This document shows, piece after piece, positions 34,218-41,901 of a DNA stretch of 64,000 bases (its first letter is position 1; every line of letters starts with the position of its first letter). The translations under genes and the position numbers were made by a program. Under the pieces are notes generated by a model. It did no database searches and was not told where the DNA came from. It saw only the letters and a list, made by a program, of their open reading frames with translations. This DNA is from Cellulosimicrobium sp. ES-005 (GTDB taxonomy: Bacteria; Actinomycetota; Actinomycetes; Actinomycetales; Cellulomonadaceae): positions 3,348,001 to 3,412,000 of the forward strand of contig NZ_CP159290.1 in NCBI RefSeq assembly GCF_040448685.1. The letters run 5' to 3'.

Positions 34218-35194
34218 GGCTGCTCCTCGTGGTCGGCGGCGGTGGCCGCGCTGTCTCCTGCCCGACGGCGGTCCGCCGGCCGGGTCTGGGGGGTCGCCCG
34301 GGCGAGGTCGTCGCCCGGGGGCCGTGCCGCGTCGTCGGGCGCGAGGGCACGACGGCGCGCGGCGACGAGCTCGACGACGCGCCCCGCCGCCTCCTCGAGC
34401 GCGAGCGTCGTCGTGTCGAGCACGGGGCAGCCGAGCCGCCGCTGCAGCCGGGCGACCTCGTCGAGCTCGTCGTGGATGCGCGCGAGGTCGGCGTACCCGC
34501 CGAGGGCTGTGCCGCCCGGGCCACCGCGGCCCGCGACGCCCATGGCGTGCACGCGGCGCTGCCGGATCTCGAGCAGGCGCCCGGGGTCGATCGTCAGGCC
34601 CACGACCTTCCAGCGCTCGGCCTCGAACAGCTCGCGCGGGGGCGCGACGCCCGGGACGAGCGGGATGTTGGCGGTCGGGTAGCCGAGATAGCCGAGGTAC
34701 ATCGAGAGCGGGGTCTTGCCGGTGCGCGACGCCCCGACGAGCACGACCTGCGCCTCGTCGAGCCCGTCGGTGAGGTGGCCGTCGTCGTTCGCGACCGCGA
34801 ACTCCATCGCGTGGATGCGGTCGAAGTAGTCCGCGGCGAGCCCGACCGGCTGCACGACCCGTGCCGGCTGCGCGCCCGTGCGCGCGGTGAACGCGTCGAG
34901 CGCGGGGGCCAGCAGGTCGGCGCACGGGACGTCGAGCGCCGCGCACGCCTCCAGCACGCGCGTGCGCAGCGCGTCGTCGACGACGGTGCAGAACACCACG
35001 GCCGCGGCGGGGTCGGCGCGCAGCTGGGCCACGACGTCGTCCACGCCTCGCGCGCTGTGCAGCCGCGGGTGCCGCACGACCCGGACCTGCTGCCCGGGGA
35101 ACTGCGCCTGCGTGGCGCGCGCGACGCGGGTCCCGGTGTCTCCCGTCGAGTCCGCGACCACGTGGATGTCGATGACGCGCGCCGTCGCCGCCAT
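34214..35194 (-). CDS. PPDK regulatory protein (kinase/pyrophosphorylase, DUF299)
   Basis: Switches PPDK off by ADP-dependent phosphorylation and on by phosphate-dependent removal. It has 326 residues. Begins IDIHVVADSTGDTGTRVARATQAQF. P-loop VLVGASRTGKTPLSMYLGYLGYPTANIPLV at about 172-200, the strongest family signature. A Pro/Arg-rich tail of about 40 residues is extra. It is transcribed just before ppdK with an ATGA overlap. A TAGCCT -10 box sits 6 nt before the ATG, so the mRNA is probably leaderless. Confidence 0.92.
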   Translation of the reverse strand: MAATARVIDIHVVADSTGDTGTRVARATQAQFPGQQVRVVRHPRLHSARGVDDVVAQLRADPAAAVVFCTVVDDALRTRVLEACAALDVPCADLLAPALDAFTARTGAQPARVVQPVGLAADYFDRIHAMEFAVANDDGHLTDGLDEAQVVLVGASRTGKTPLSMYLGYLGYPTANIPLVPGVAPPRELFEAERWKVVGLTIDPGRLLEIRQRRVHAMGVAGRGGPGGTALGGYADLARIHDELDEVARLQRRLGCPVLDTTTLALEEAAGRVVELVAARRRALAPDDAARPPGDDLARATPQTRPADRRRAGDSAATAADHEEQP

Positions 35195-35200
35195 GACCTC

Positions 35201-35206
35201 AGGCTA
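35201..35206 (-). promoter_or_regulatory. -10 box TAGCCT, leaderless start of the PPDK-regulator operon
   Basis: Minus strand TAGCCT, then 6 nt (GAGGTC), then ATG 35194. Transcription would begin at or next to the ATG. Confidence 0.6.
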
Positions 35207-35268
35207 GGTCGGGGCGCGGGTTCTCCCCAGCGGAAGGCCTGCTGGGTGTGGGGCACAGCCGACGGGTC

Positions 35269-35274
35269 TAGGGT
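35269..35274 (+). promoter_or_regulatory. -10 box TAGGGT, leaderless start
   Basis: TAGGGT, then 7 nt, then ATG 35282 of the isomerase-like gene. No Shine-Dalgarno lies between. Confidence 0.6.
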
Positions 35275-35281
35275 GACCGGC

Positions 35282-36244
35282 ATGTCCGACGCGACGACGC
35301 CGCGCGCGGCGTCCCCCGAGGCGTCCCCGGTCCCCGGGGAGGCGCAGCGCATCCACGTCACGCTCTCGACGGCCAGCGTCTACCCGCGCAAGGCTCCGTA
35401 CGCCTTCGAGGTGGCGGCCGACCTCGGGTACGACGGCGTCGAGGTCATGGTGTGGTCCGACGAGACGACCCAGGACGCCGCGACGCTCCGGCGGCTCGCC
35501 GCCGAGCACGACGTCCCCATCCGCAGCATCCACGCGCCCACGCTCCTCGTGAGCCAGCGCGTGTGGGGGCGCTCGCCCGGACCCAAGCTCCGGCGCAGCG
35601 TCCGGCTCGCGCAGGAGGTCGGCGCGAGCACCGTCGTCGTGCACCCGCCGTTCCGCTGGCAGTACCGGTACGCCCGCGAGTTCGAGGACCTCGTCGGCGA
35701 GCTCGACGAGACCGACGGCGTGACCATCGCGGTCGAGAACATGTACCCCTGGCGCAGCCGCAAGCGCGAGATGCAGGCCTACCTCCCGGGCTGGGACCCG
35801 TCCGAGCACGGCTACGAGCACGTGACGCTCGACCTGTCGCACGCCGCCGTCGCGCAGCAGGACGCGCTCGCGCTGCTCGACGTGTTCGACGGCCGCCTCG
35901 CGCACGTCCACCTCGCCGACGGGTCGTCGTCCATCACCGACGAGCACCTCGTCCCCGGCCGCGGCGACCAGCCGTGCGACCGGGTCCTCGCCGAGCTCGT
36001 GCGGCGAGGGTGGGCGGGGGACGTCGTCGTCGAGATCTCGACCCGTCGAGCCCGGACCGCGGCCGAGCGCCGCGAGGACCTCGCCGCGTCGCTGTTCTTC
36101 GCGCGCACCTACCTCACGCCCGGGCCGCACCCGGGCTACGAGCCGCCGCCCGGGCACCCGCACCGCCACGCCGACGCCTGGGGCGAGGCCGACGCGCGCG
36201 AGGGCGCGGCGGACAGCACCCCGGACGACGCGGGGACGGACTGA
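35282..36244 (+). CDS. Sugar phosphate isomerase/epimerase (AP-endonuclease-2-type TIM barrel)
   Basis: 320 residues. Barrel motifs: IHVTLSTASVYPRKAPYAFEVAADLGYDGVEVMVW, then VPIRSIHAPTLL, then STVVVHPPFRWQYRYAREFEDLVGEL, then VTIAVENMYPW (metal-binding Glu), then VTLDLSHAAV, LAHVHLADGSS and DVVVEISTRRA. The His/Glu/Asp set fits xylose-isomerase-like metal enzymes. The substrate cannot be told. N- and C-terminal tails (about 20 and 45 residues) are disordered. Preceded by a leaderless-type promoter and divergent from the PPDK regulator. Confidence 0.82.
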   Translation: MSDATTPRAASPEASPVPGEAQRIHVTLSTASVYPRKAPYAFEVAADLGYDGVEVMVWSDETTQDAATLRRLAAEHDVPIRSIHAPTLLVSQRVWGRSPGPKLRRSVRLAQEVGASTVVVHPPFRWQYRYAREFEDLVGELDETDGVTIAVENMYPWRSRKREMQAYLPGWDPSEHGYEHVTLDLSHAAVAQQDALALLDVFDGRLAHVHLADGSSSITDEHLVPGRGDQPCDRVLAELVRRGWAGDVVVEISTRRARTAAERREDLAASLFFARTYLTPGPHPGYEPPPGHPHRHADAWGEADAREGAADSTPDDAGTD

Positions 36245-36332
36245 CGCCCGACAGGACCGTCACGAGCCGAGGGACCCGCGCGGGGCCTCCGAGCCGCGTC
36301 GCCCGACGGACACGGGCGCGGCAGCGCTGACG

Positions 36333-36338
36333 TAGGCT
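36333..36338 (+). promoter_or_regulatory. -10 box TAGGCT, leaderless start
   Basis: TAGGCT, then 8 nt, then GTG 36347 of the MFS gene. Confidence 0.55.
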
Positions 36339-36346
36339 CGGCGATC

Positions 36347-37666
36347 GTGGCTCGCGTCAACGGTCTCCTCGCCGACACGACGCCGCTGCGCACCTCCCCG
36401 CCGTTCCGTCGCCTCTGGTGGGGCCTCGGCGTCTCGAACCTCGGCTCGCAGCTCACGGTCGTCGCCGTCGGCCTCCAGGTCTACGCGCTCACGGGGTCGT
36501 CGCTCGCGGTCGGCGTGCTCGGCATCTGTGCCCTCGTGCCCCTCGTCGTGCTCGGCCTGTACGGCGGTGCGCTCGTCGACGCGTACGACCGTCGCAAGGT
36601 CGCGCTCGCGGCGTCGACCGCGCTCTGGGCCATCACCGCGCTCATCGCGGTCCAGGCGTGGCTGCACCTCGACTCCGTCGGCGTGCTCTACGGCCTCGTC
36701 GCCGCGCAGTCCGCGGCGTTCGCCATCAACAACCCGGCACGCTCGGCGATCATCCCGCGGCTCGTCGAGCCACGGCTCCTGCCGGCCGCGAACGCGCTCC
36801 AGACGATCGCCTGGAACGTCGCGCTCACCGTCGGTCCGCTGGGCGGTGCGTTCCTCGTCGCGCTGTGGGGTTACCAGGTCGCGTACACGATCGACGCCGT
36901 GCTCTTCACCGCGGCCCTGTGGGCGGTGTGGCGGCTCCCCGACATCCCGCCCCTGACCGGCGACGACGCCCTGCGGCCCGCGGAGGCGGGGCGGCGACGT
37001 CGGGTCGCGGGGTGGCGGTCCGTCGTCGACGGCCTGCGGTACCTGGCGACGCAGCCCAACGTCCGCACGACCTTCCTCGTCGACCTCGCGGCGATGGTGC
37101 TCGCGTCGCCGCGCGTGCTCCTGCCCGCGGCCGGGGTCGTGTTCCTCGGCGGGGGCGAGGCGACGACGGGCGTCCTCACCGCGGCGTTCGCGGTCGGGGC
37201 CGTGCTCGCGGGGGTGTTCTCCGGCGGGCTCTCGCGCGTGCGCTGGCAGGGTCGCGTGATCGTCTGGGCGGTCACGGCGTACGGGGTGTCGATCGTGCTG
37301 TTCGGGCTCGTGCTCGTCGGGGTCGGGGCGACCACCCCGACAGCCGTCCTCGTCGGCGCCGTCGTCGCGGCGAGCGTCGCGCTGGCGCTCGCCGGCGCGT
37401 CCGACGCCGTGAGCTCGGTCTTCCGGCAGACCATCCTCCAGACCGCGACGCCCGACGACATGCGAGGGCGCCTCCAGGGCGTGTTCATCGTCGTCGTCGC
37501 GGGCGGGCCGCGGCTCGGCGAGCTCGTGCTCGGCGCCCAGGCGACGTGGGTGGGCGAGGCCTGGGCCGCCGTCGCCGGGGGAGTGGCGTGCGTCGTCGTG
37601 CTGTGGCTCGTCGTGCGGTCGCAACGGAAGTTCTGGCGTTACGACGCCCTGCACCCCGAGCCCTGA
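36347..37666 (+). CDS. MFS exporter (enterobactin-exporter-like subgroup)
   Basis: 439 residues, about 12 membrane helices. TSPPFRRLWWGLGVSNLGSQLTVVAVGLQVYALTGSSLAVGVLG at the start and GLYGGALVDAYDRRKVALAAS (the MFS loop 2-3 motif) match MFS_3 transporters. NNPARSAIIPRLVEPRLLPAANALQTIAWN and FRQTILQTATPDDMRGRLQGVFIVVVAGGPRLGEL are further subgroup marks. The substrate is unknown; relatives export siderophores or drugs. GTG start with TAGGCT 8 nt before. Confidence 0.87.
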   Translation: MARVNGLLADTTPLRTSPPFRRLWWGLGVSNLGSQLTVVAVGLQVYALTGSSLAVGVLGICALVPLVVLGLYGGALVDAYDRRKVALAASTALWAITALIAVQAWLHLDSVGVLYGLVAAQSAAFAINNPARSAIIPRLVEPRLLPAANALQTIAWNVALTVGPLGGAFLVALWGYQVAYTIDAVLFTAALWAVWRLPDIPPLTGDDALRPAEAGRRRRVAGWRSVVDGLRYLATQPNVRTTFLVDLAAMVLASPRVLLPAAGVVFLGGGEATTGVLTAAFAVGAVLAGVFSGGLSRVRWQGRVIVWAVTAYGVSIVLFGLVLVGVGATTPTAVLVGAVVAASVALALAGASDAVSSVFRQTILQTATPDDMRGRLQGVFIVVVAGGPRLGELVLGAQATWVGEAWAAVAGGVACVVVLWLVVRSQRKFWRYDALHPEP

Positions 37667-37677
37667 GACGGGCTCAG

Positions 37678-37703
37678 CCGACGCGCTCACGGCAGCGCGT
37701 CGG
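37678..37703 (+). terminator. Hairpin after the MFS gene
   Basis: CCGACGCGCT pairs with AGCGCGTCGG around CACGGC. No T-run. Confidence 0.6.
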
Positions 37704-37713
37704 TGGGGCGCCC

Positions 37714-37719
37714 TAGGCT
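37714..37719 (+). promoter_or_regulatory. -10 box TAGGCT, leaderless start
   Basis: TAGGCT, then 6 nt, then GTG 37726 of the pentapeptide-repeat gene. Confidence 0.6.
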
Positions 37720-37725
37720 CGGGGC

Positions 37726-38391
37726 GTGCCTCCGAAGAAGCCGACGACCGAGCCGCCCGTGATCGATCCCGTCGTGCTGGACGACCTCCAGCGCGGCGAC
37801 GCCTACGACCTCGAGGCGGAGGCCGACCTCGAGGGGTTCGAGCTGGTCGACCTCCGCCTCGACCGGCTCGACCTGCACGGCGCGAGCGTGTTCTCGACGC
37901 GGCTCGACCAGGTGCGCGCCGACGAGGCGGACCTCGGGGCGGTGACGCTCACGGAGGTGGTGCTCGACCGGCTCGACGTGCCCGTGCTGCGCGGCACGCG
38001 CGGCCGGTGGCGTGAGGTCGAGGTGCGCGGCGCGCGTCTCGGGTCGGCCGAGCTCTACGAGTCGTCGTGGGCGGGGGTCCGGTTCGTCGGCTGCAAGCTC
38101 GGCTTCGTCAACCTGCGCGGCGCGACGCTGCGCGACGTGATGTTCACCGACTGCACGATCGACGAGCTCGACCTCGTCGCCGCGGACGCGCTGCGCGTCG
38201 CGTTCGAGGGCACGCGCGTGCGCCGCCTCGACGTGCAGGCCTCGACGCTGGCGCACGTCGACCTGCGAGGCGCGGAGATCGACGAGCTGAGCGGGATCGA
38301 GTCCCTGCGCGGCTCGACGATCGACTCCGCGCAGCTCGGGCGCCTCGCCGCGACGTTCGCGCACAGCCTCGGCATCACGGTCACCGACTGA
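37726..38391 (+). CDS. Pentapeptide-repeat-like protein
   Basis: 221 residues. From about 30 to 205 the sequence repeats in a five-residue rhythm with Leu/Phe at the centre: FELVDLRLDRLDLHGASVFSTRLDQVRADEADLGAV, then LGFVNLRGATLRDVMFTDCTIDELDL, then LDVQASTLAHVDLRGAEIDEL. This predicts a right-handed quadrilateral beta helix. Cytoplasmic, with no signal. Some relatives mimic DNA and protect gyrase; nothing here shows that role. Lies between MFS and PfkB genes, each with its own promoter. Confidence 0.82.
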   Translation: MPPKKPTTEPPVIDPVVLDDLQRGDAYDLEAEADLEGFELVDLRLDRLDLHGASVFSTRLDQVRADEADLGAVTLTEVVLDRLDVPVLRGTRGRWREVEVRGARLGSAELYESSWAGVRFVGCKLGFVNLRGATLRDVMFTDCTIDELDLVAADALRVAFEGTRVRRLDVQASTLAHVDLRGAEIDELSGIESLRGSTIDSAQLGRLAATFAHSLGITVTD

Positions 38392-38399
38392 CCGGGGGA

Positions 38400-38405
38400 T
38401 AGGGT
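38400..38405 (+). promoter_or_regulatory. -10 box TAGGGT deciding the PfkB start
   Basis: TAGGGT overlaps the first possible GTG (38404) and lies 7 nt before the next GTG (38413), which is therefore the likely leaderless start. Confidence 0.58.
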
Positions 38406-38412
38406 GCGCGAC

Positions 38413-39309
38413 GTGACCGACGCGACACACCCGTCCACCGCCCTGCCCGACCCTGCTGGGGCCGAAGTCCTCGTCGCCGGGCCGGCGTCGTGGAACCTCG
38501 TCGTGCAGCTCGACGAGCTGCCTGCCCCCACGCCCCACACGGTGTTCGCCCGCTCCCACCGCGACACCGTGGGCGGGACGTCGGCGGGCAAGGCGCTCAA
38601 CCTCGCGCGCCTCGGCCGCGCGGTGCTGCTGCGCACCGTGCTCGGCGCGGACGACGAGGCCGCGCGCGTCCGGTCCGTGCTCGAGGGTGCGGGTGTCCGC
38701 GTGCTCGCCGAGCCGTCGCCGGACGGGCGCACCGAGAGCCACCTCAACCTCATGGACGACGACGGCGGGCGCGTCTCGGTCTACCTGCGTGCCCCCGGCG
38801 AGGTCCCGGCCCGGGGCCCGTCGTGGGACGCCGCCGTCGCGGCGCTCGACGCGGCGCGGGCCGTCGTGGTCGACCTCGCGGTCCCCGCGCTGCCCGTGCT
38901 CGACCTCGCCGTGTCGCGCGGACGCGACGTCTGGGTCGACCTGCACGACTACGACGGCGAGTCCGCGTTCCACCGGCCGTGGGTCGAGGCGGGGACGCAC
39001 GTGTTCCTCAGCGGGGACCGGCTGGCGGACTGGCGCGGCTTCATGGCCGCGCGGGTCGACGCAGGTGCGCGGCTCGTGGTGTGCACGCACGGGTCGCGCG
39101 GCGCCGTCGCGCTCACGCCCGACGGTGGTTTCGTCGAGGTGCCCGCGGAGCAGGTGCCGCAGGTCGTCGACACGAACGGCGCGGGCGACGGCTTCTTCGC
39201 GGGCTTCCTCGACGCCCACCTGCGCGGGGCAGGTGTCGAGGAGGCGATGACGGCGGGCGCCCGGCACGCCGCGCGCGTCGTCCAGAGCCCGGACCTCGTC
39301 CCGGCCTGA
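38413..39309 (+). CDS. PfkB-family carbohydrate kinase
   Basis: 298 residues. VLVAGPASWNLVVQLDELPAPTPHTVFARSHRDTVGGTSAGKALNLARLG is the N-terminal sugar-binding part (GG and K/N motif). QVVDTNGAGDGFFAGFLDAHLRGAG is the C-terminal PfkB signature, with catalytic Asp in GAGD. Phosphorylates a sugar or nucleoside; relatives include ribokinase and fructokinase, and the substrate is unclear. The GTG at 38413 is chosen because a TAGGGT box overlaps the earlier GTG. Confidence 0.87.
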   Translation: MTDATHPSTALPDPAGAEVLVAGPASWNLVVQLDELPAPTPHTVFARSHRDTVGGTSAGKALNLARLGRAVLLRTVLGADDEAARVRSVLEGAGVRVLAEPSPDGRTESHLNLMDDDGGRVSVYLRAPGEVPARGPSWDAAVAALDAARAVVVDLAVPALPVLDLAVSRGRDVWVDLHDYDGESAFHRPWVEAGTHVFLSGDRLADWRGFMAARVDAGARLVVCTHGSRGAVALTPDGGFVEVPAEQVPQVVDTNGAGDGFFAGFLDAHLRGAGVEEAMTAGARHAARVVQSPDLVPA

Positions 39310-39324
39310 CCGACCGGGCGGGCG

Positions 39325-39344
39325 GCGACCGCGCGCGCGGTCGG
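39325..39344. terminator. Palindrome between convergent genes
   Basis: CGACCGCGCGCGCGGTCG is self-complementary. It lies between the PfkB gene and the membrane protein gene. Confidence 0.45.
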
Positions 39345-39355
39345 CGGGCGACCGG

Positions 39356-40420
39356 TCAGTGCGCGGCGCCGACCGGGTCGGCCGCCGGCGCGACGTCGTC
39401 GGCCTCGCGCAGGGCGGCGACGGTCGCCGCGCCCCGGTCGCGGAAGTGGCCGACGAGCGAGAGCAGCAGCCCGAGCACGGCCCACCCGGTGAGCACGAGC
39501 CAGGGGAAGGTCGAGTCGGCGGCGGGGAAGTACGACAGGTCGCGCAGGAGCGTCGCGGACGCGCCCGGCGGGAACCACTGCCCGACGGCGCCCCACGGGC
39601 TGAGGAGGAACTCGACCGGCATAGCGGACGCGGAGAGCGGGTTCGCCACGAGCAGGAACAGGACCGGCCCCACGGCGATGCCGGGGCGCCCGAGCACCGC
39701 GACGGCGCCGACGATCGTGCCCCCGATGCCGAGCAGCGTCAGCCCCACGGCGAGCGAGTCGGCGAGGTACACCCCGTGCAGCCCGCCGAGGCCGTGCAGG
39801 ATCCCCGCGATCGCGAGCCCGCCGACCACCGCGTAGACACCCAGCGCGGCGACGCGTCGCCAGACCCCGACGACGGCGAGCGAGATCGCGATGCCGCCGA
39901 CCATGCCGCCGAGCACGAGCGGGAACGACGCCGCGGCGAGCGTGGAGCCGCGCGCGTCGTCGGCCGAGAGCGGGACGACGTCGGTCACCGCCACGGTCGG
40001 GACCGCCTCGGCGGGCACGCCCTGCGCGGCCGCTGCGGCGGAGACCTGGGCCTGGAGCGCGGGCTGGAGCCCGGCGAGGAGCTGCGCGACGGCGGGGCTC
40101 GCCGCCGAGGCCGTGAGCACCTCCGGCTGCTCGCCGAGGACGAGGGCGCCGTACGCGTCGCGCGACTCGACGAGGTCGACGGCCGCGTCGCGGTCGGTCA
40201 CCGGGGCGAGGTCGATCGCGCCCTCGGCGTTCTGGTCGAGCCCGGCCTGCACCTGGGCGACGACGGCGGGGTCGCCCACCGCCGCGACGGGCAGGTCCTT
40301 CGGGTCGGCGGTGACGGACGGCCAGAGGAACGCGAGCACGACGACCGCGACGACGGCGACGAGCCCGACGGCGGTCGTGACGACGCGCGGCCAGTGCGTG
40401 TGCGGGGCGGCGGAGCTCAT
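39356..40420 (-). CDS. YhgE/Pip-like (ABC-2-like) membrane protein
   Basis: 354 residues. One N-terminal membrane helix (VVTTAVGLVAVVAVVVLAFLWPSV), an outside domain to about 165 (DLPVAAVGDPAVVAQVQAGLDQ, AVDLVESRDAYGALVLGEQ), then about five helices (PLVLGGMVGGIAISLAVVGVW through WLVLTGWAVLGLLLSLVGHF). This layout matches the phage-infection-protein/DUF3533 and ABC-2 permease-like group; the function is probably export. Divergent from a TetR gene with two palindromes between, so probably the target of that repressor. Confidence 0.75.
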   Translation of the reverse strand: MSSAAPHTHWPRVVTTAVGLVAVVAVVVLAFLWPSVTADPKDLPVAAVGDPAVVAQVQAGLDQNAEGAIDLAPVTDRDAAVDLVESRDAYGALVLGEQPEVLTASAASPAVAQLLAGLQPALQAQVSAAAAAQGVPAEAVPTVAVTDVVPLSADDARGSTLAAASFPLVLGGMVGGIAISLAVVGVWRRVAALGVYAVVGGLAIAGILHGLGGLHGVYLADSLAVGLTLLGIGGTIVGAVAVLGRPGIAVGPVLFLLVANPLSASAMPVEFLLSPWGAVGQWFPPGASATLLRDLSYFPAADSTFPWLVLTGWAVLGLLLSLVGHFRDRGAATVAALREADDVAPAADPVGAAH

Positions 40421-40437
40421 GGGGAGACCTCTCCTAA

Positions 40438-40451
40438 AACGAATGTTCGTT
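40438..40451. promoter_or_regulatory. TetR operator 1
   Basis: AACGAA-TG-TTCGTT, perfect arms, 17 nt before the membrane protein start on the minus strand. Same core as operator 2. Confidence 0.75.
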
Positions 40452-40487
40452 CTCTATAGGGTCGACCTGCCCGTCGCTTCCTGTCAA

Positions 40488-40499
40488 GAACGATCGTTC
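40488..40499. promoter_or_regulatory. TetR operator 2
   Basis: GAACGATCGTTC, a perfect 12-bp palindrome, 16 nt before the TetR start and just ahead of its TAGGGT -10 box. Supports autorepression. Confidence 0.78.
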
Positions 40500-40503
40500 G
40501 GTT

Positions 40504-40509
40504 TAGGGT
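40504..40509 (+). promoter_or_regulatory. -10 box TAGGGT, leaderless TetR gene
   Basis: TAGGGT, then 6 nt, then GTG 40516. Operator 2 ends 4 nt upstream of this box. Confidence 0.62.
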
Positions 40510-40515
40510 GGGCGG

Positions 40516-41109
40516 GTGCCCCGGGTGAGTGACGAGTACCGAGCGCAGCGGCGCGACGACATCGCCGCCGCGGCCCTGCGCGTGTTCCGCCGCAAGGGTT
40601 TCGCCGCCACGTCGATGGCGGAGATCATCGCCGAGTCCGGGCTGTCCGCCGGGGCGATCTACGGCTACTACGACTCCAAGATGGCGATCGTGCACGACGT
40701 CGCGGGCCGGATCGTCGGCGGGCGCATCGCGGATGTCGAACGGCTCGCCGAGCGCGACCCGCTCCCTCCGCCGTCCGACCTGGTCGCCGTCCTCATGCAC
40801 GGGGTGGTGCGCGAGATCGGCAGCACCGCCATCCTGCTCCAGGTGTGGGGCGAGGCCGTGACCGACCCCCGCATCCTCGAGTTCGCCTCGGCCGTCCTCG
40901 CCCGGCTGCGCGCGGTCTTCGCCGACTACGTCGCCGCCTGGCACGAGCGCACCCACGGCCTCGACCCCGCACGCGCGGCAGAGCTCGGCGACGAGCAGGC
41001 ACCGCTGTTCGTCGCCGCGTGCCAGGGCTTCATCATCCAGAGCGCGCTCATGGACGACTTCGACCCCGACGCCTACCTCGACCGCACGACCCGCCACCTC
41101 CCGCGCTGA
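40516..41109 (+). CDS. TetR-family repressor
   Basis: 197 residues. DNA-binding domain at about 8-55: RDDIAAAALRVFRRKGFAATSMAEIIAESGLSAGAIYGYYDSKMAIV. The C-terminal ligand domain (VREIGSTAILLQVWGEAVTDPRILEFA, then DEQAPLFVAACQGFIIQSALM) has no known ligand. Two palindromes with the AACGA/TCGTT core lie in the 95-nt divergent region, one at each promoter. It probably represses itself and the divergent YhgE-like transporter. Confidence 0.9.
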   Translation: MPRVSDEYRAQRRDDIAAAALRVFRRKGFAATSMAEIIAESGLSAGAIYGYYDSKMAIVHDVAGRIVGGRIADVERLAERDPLPPPSDLVAVLMHGVVREIGSTAILLQVWGEAVTDPRILEFASAVLARLRAVFADYVAAWHERTHGLDPARAAELGDEQAPLFVAACQGFIIQSALMDDFDPDAYLDRTTRHLPR

Positions 41110-41121
41110 CGCCGCGACCGG

Positions 41122-41901
41122 TCAGGCGAGGCCCGTGTCGCGGGCGACGATGGCGGCCTGCATGCGGGTCGCGACGCCGAGCTTGGCGAGGACGCGCGAG
41201 ACGTGGGTCTTGGCCGTGGCCTCGGTGATGTAGAGGTCCGTGGCAATGCCCTGGTTGGAGAGGCCGCGCCCGAGCGCCGCGAGCACGTCCACCTCGCGGG
41301 GCGTGAGGTCGGCGAGCCGTGCGTCCGGGTCCGGGCCGATCGCGGGGTCGTTCCGCCCGGCGGCGGGCGCCGGGAGGCCACCGGCCGTGCCCGACGTCGG
41401 CCCCGCGGCCGAGGGACCCGGCTCGCCCGGGTGGGCGGACGGTCGCGGGCGCGGGGCGTCGTCGGGGGCCGGGCCGCGGGCGAACGCGGCGAGGAGGCGG
41501 CGCGTGACCTCGGGTGCGAGGACGCCGTCGCCGTCGGCGACGCGGCGCACGGCGTCGAGCAGCGCGGCGGGCTCCGCGGACTTGAGGAGGAAGCCCGCGG
41601 CGCCCGCGCGGAGCGCGCCGTCGACGTACTCGTCCAGGTCGAAGGTCGTGAGCACGAGGACGTCGGCCAAGCCTTCACCCGTGATGACGCGCGTGGCCTC
41701 GATGCCGTCGACACCGGGCATGCGCAGGTCCATGAGCACGACGTCGGGCCGCAGCGCCCGGGCGTTGGTGATCGCCGCGGTGCCGTCCGACGCCTCGCCG
41801 ACGACCTCGACGTCGTCGGCGGCGTCGAGCAGGAGGCGCAGGCCCGCGCGGATCGCGGCGTGGTCGTCGGCCAGCAGCACCCGGACCGGTCGTGGCGTCA
41901 C
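41122..41901 (-). CDS. NarL/LuxR-type response regulator
   Basis: 259 residues. Receiver domain 5-120: VRVLLADDHAAIRAGLRLLL, phospho-Asp in PDVVLMDLRMPGVDG, and LTTFDLDEYV with GAAGFLLKSAEP. A Pro-rich linker of about 55 residues follows, longer than usual. LuxR helix-turn-helix at about 198-255: LADLTPREVDVLAALGRGLSNQGIATDLYITEATAKTHVSRVLAKLG. GTG overlaps the sensor kinase stop. The targets are unknown. Confidence 0.92.
   Translation of the reverse strand: MTPRPVRVLLADDHAAIRAGLRLLLDAADDVEVVGEASDGTAAITNARALRPDVVLMDLRMPGVDGIEATRVITGEGLADVLVLTTFDLDEYVDGALRAGAAGFLLKSAEPAALLDAVRRVADGDGVLAPEVTRRLLAAFARGPAPDDAPRPRPSAHPGEPGPSAAGPTSGTAGGLPAPAAGRNDPAIGPDPDARLADLTPREVDVLAALGRGLSNQGIATDLYITEATAKTHVSRVLAKLGVATRMQAAIVARDTGLA

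Noticed and set aside
31350-34682. Long plus-strand frame opposite PPDK
   Set aside because: Same shadow effect; the minus strand has every PPDK catalytic motif.
39356-40420. Phage receptor (Pip) for the prophage
   Set aside because: The fold resemblance exists but nothing links it to this phage; an exporter role is the simpler reading.
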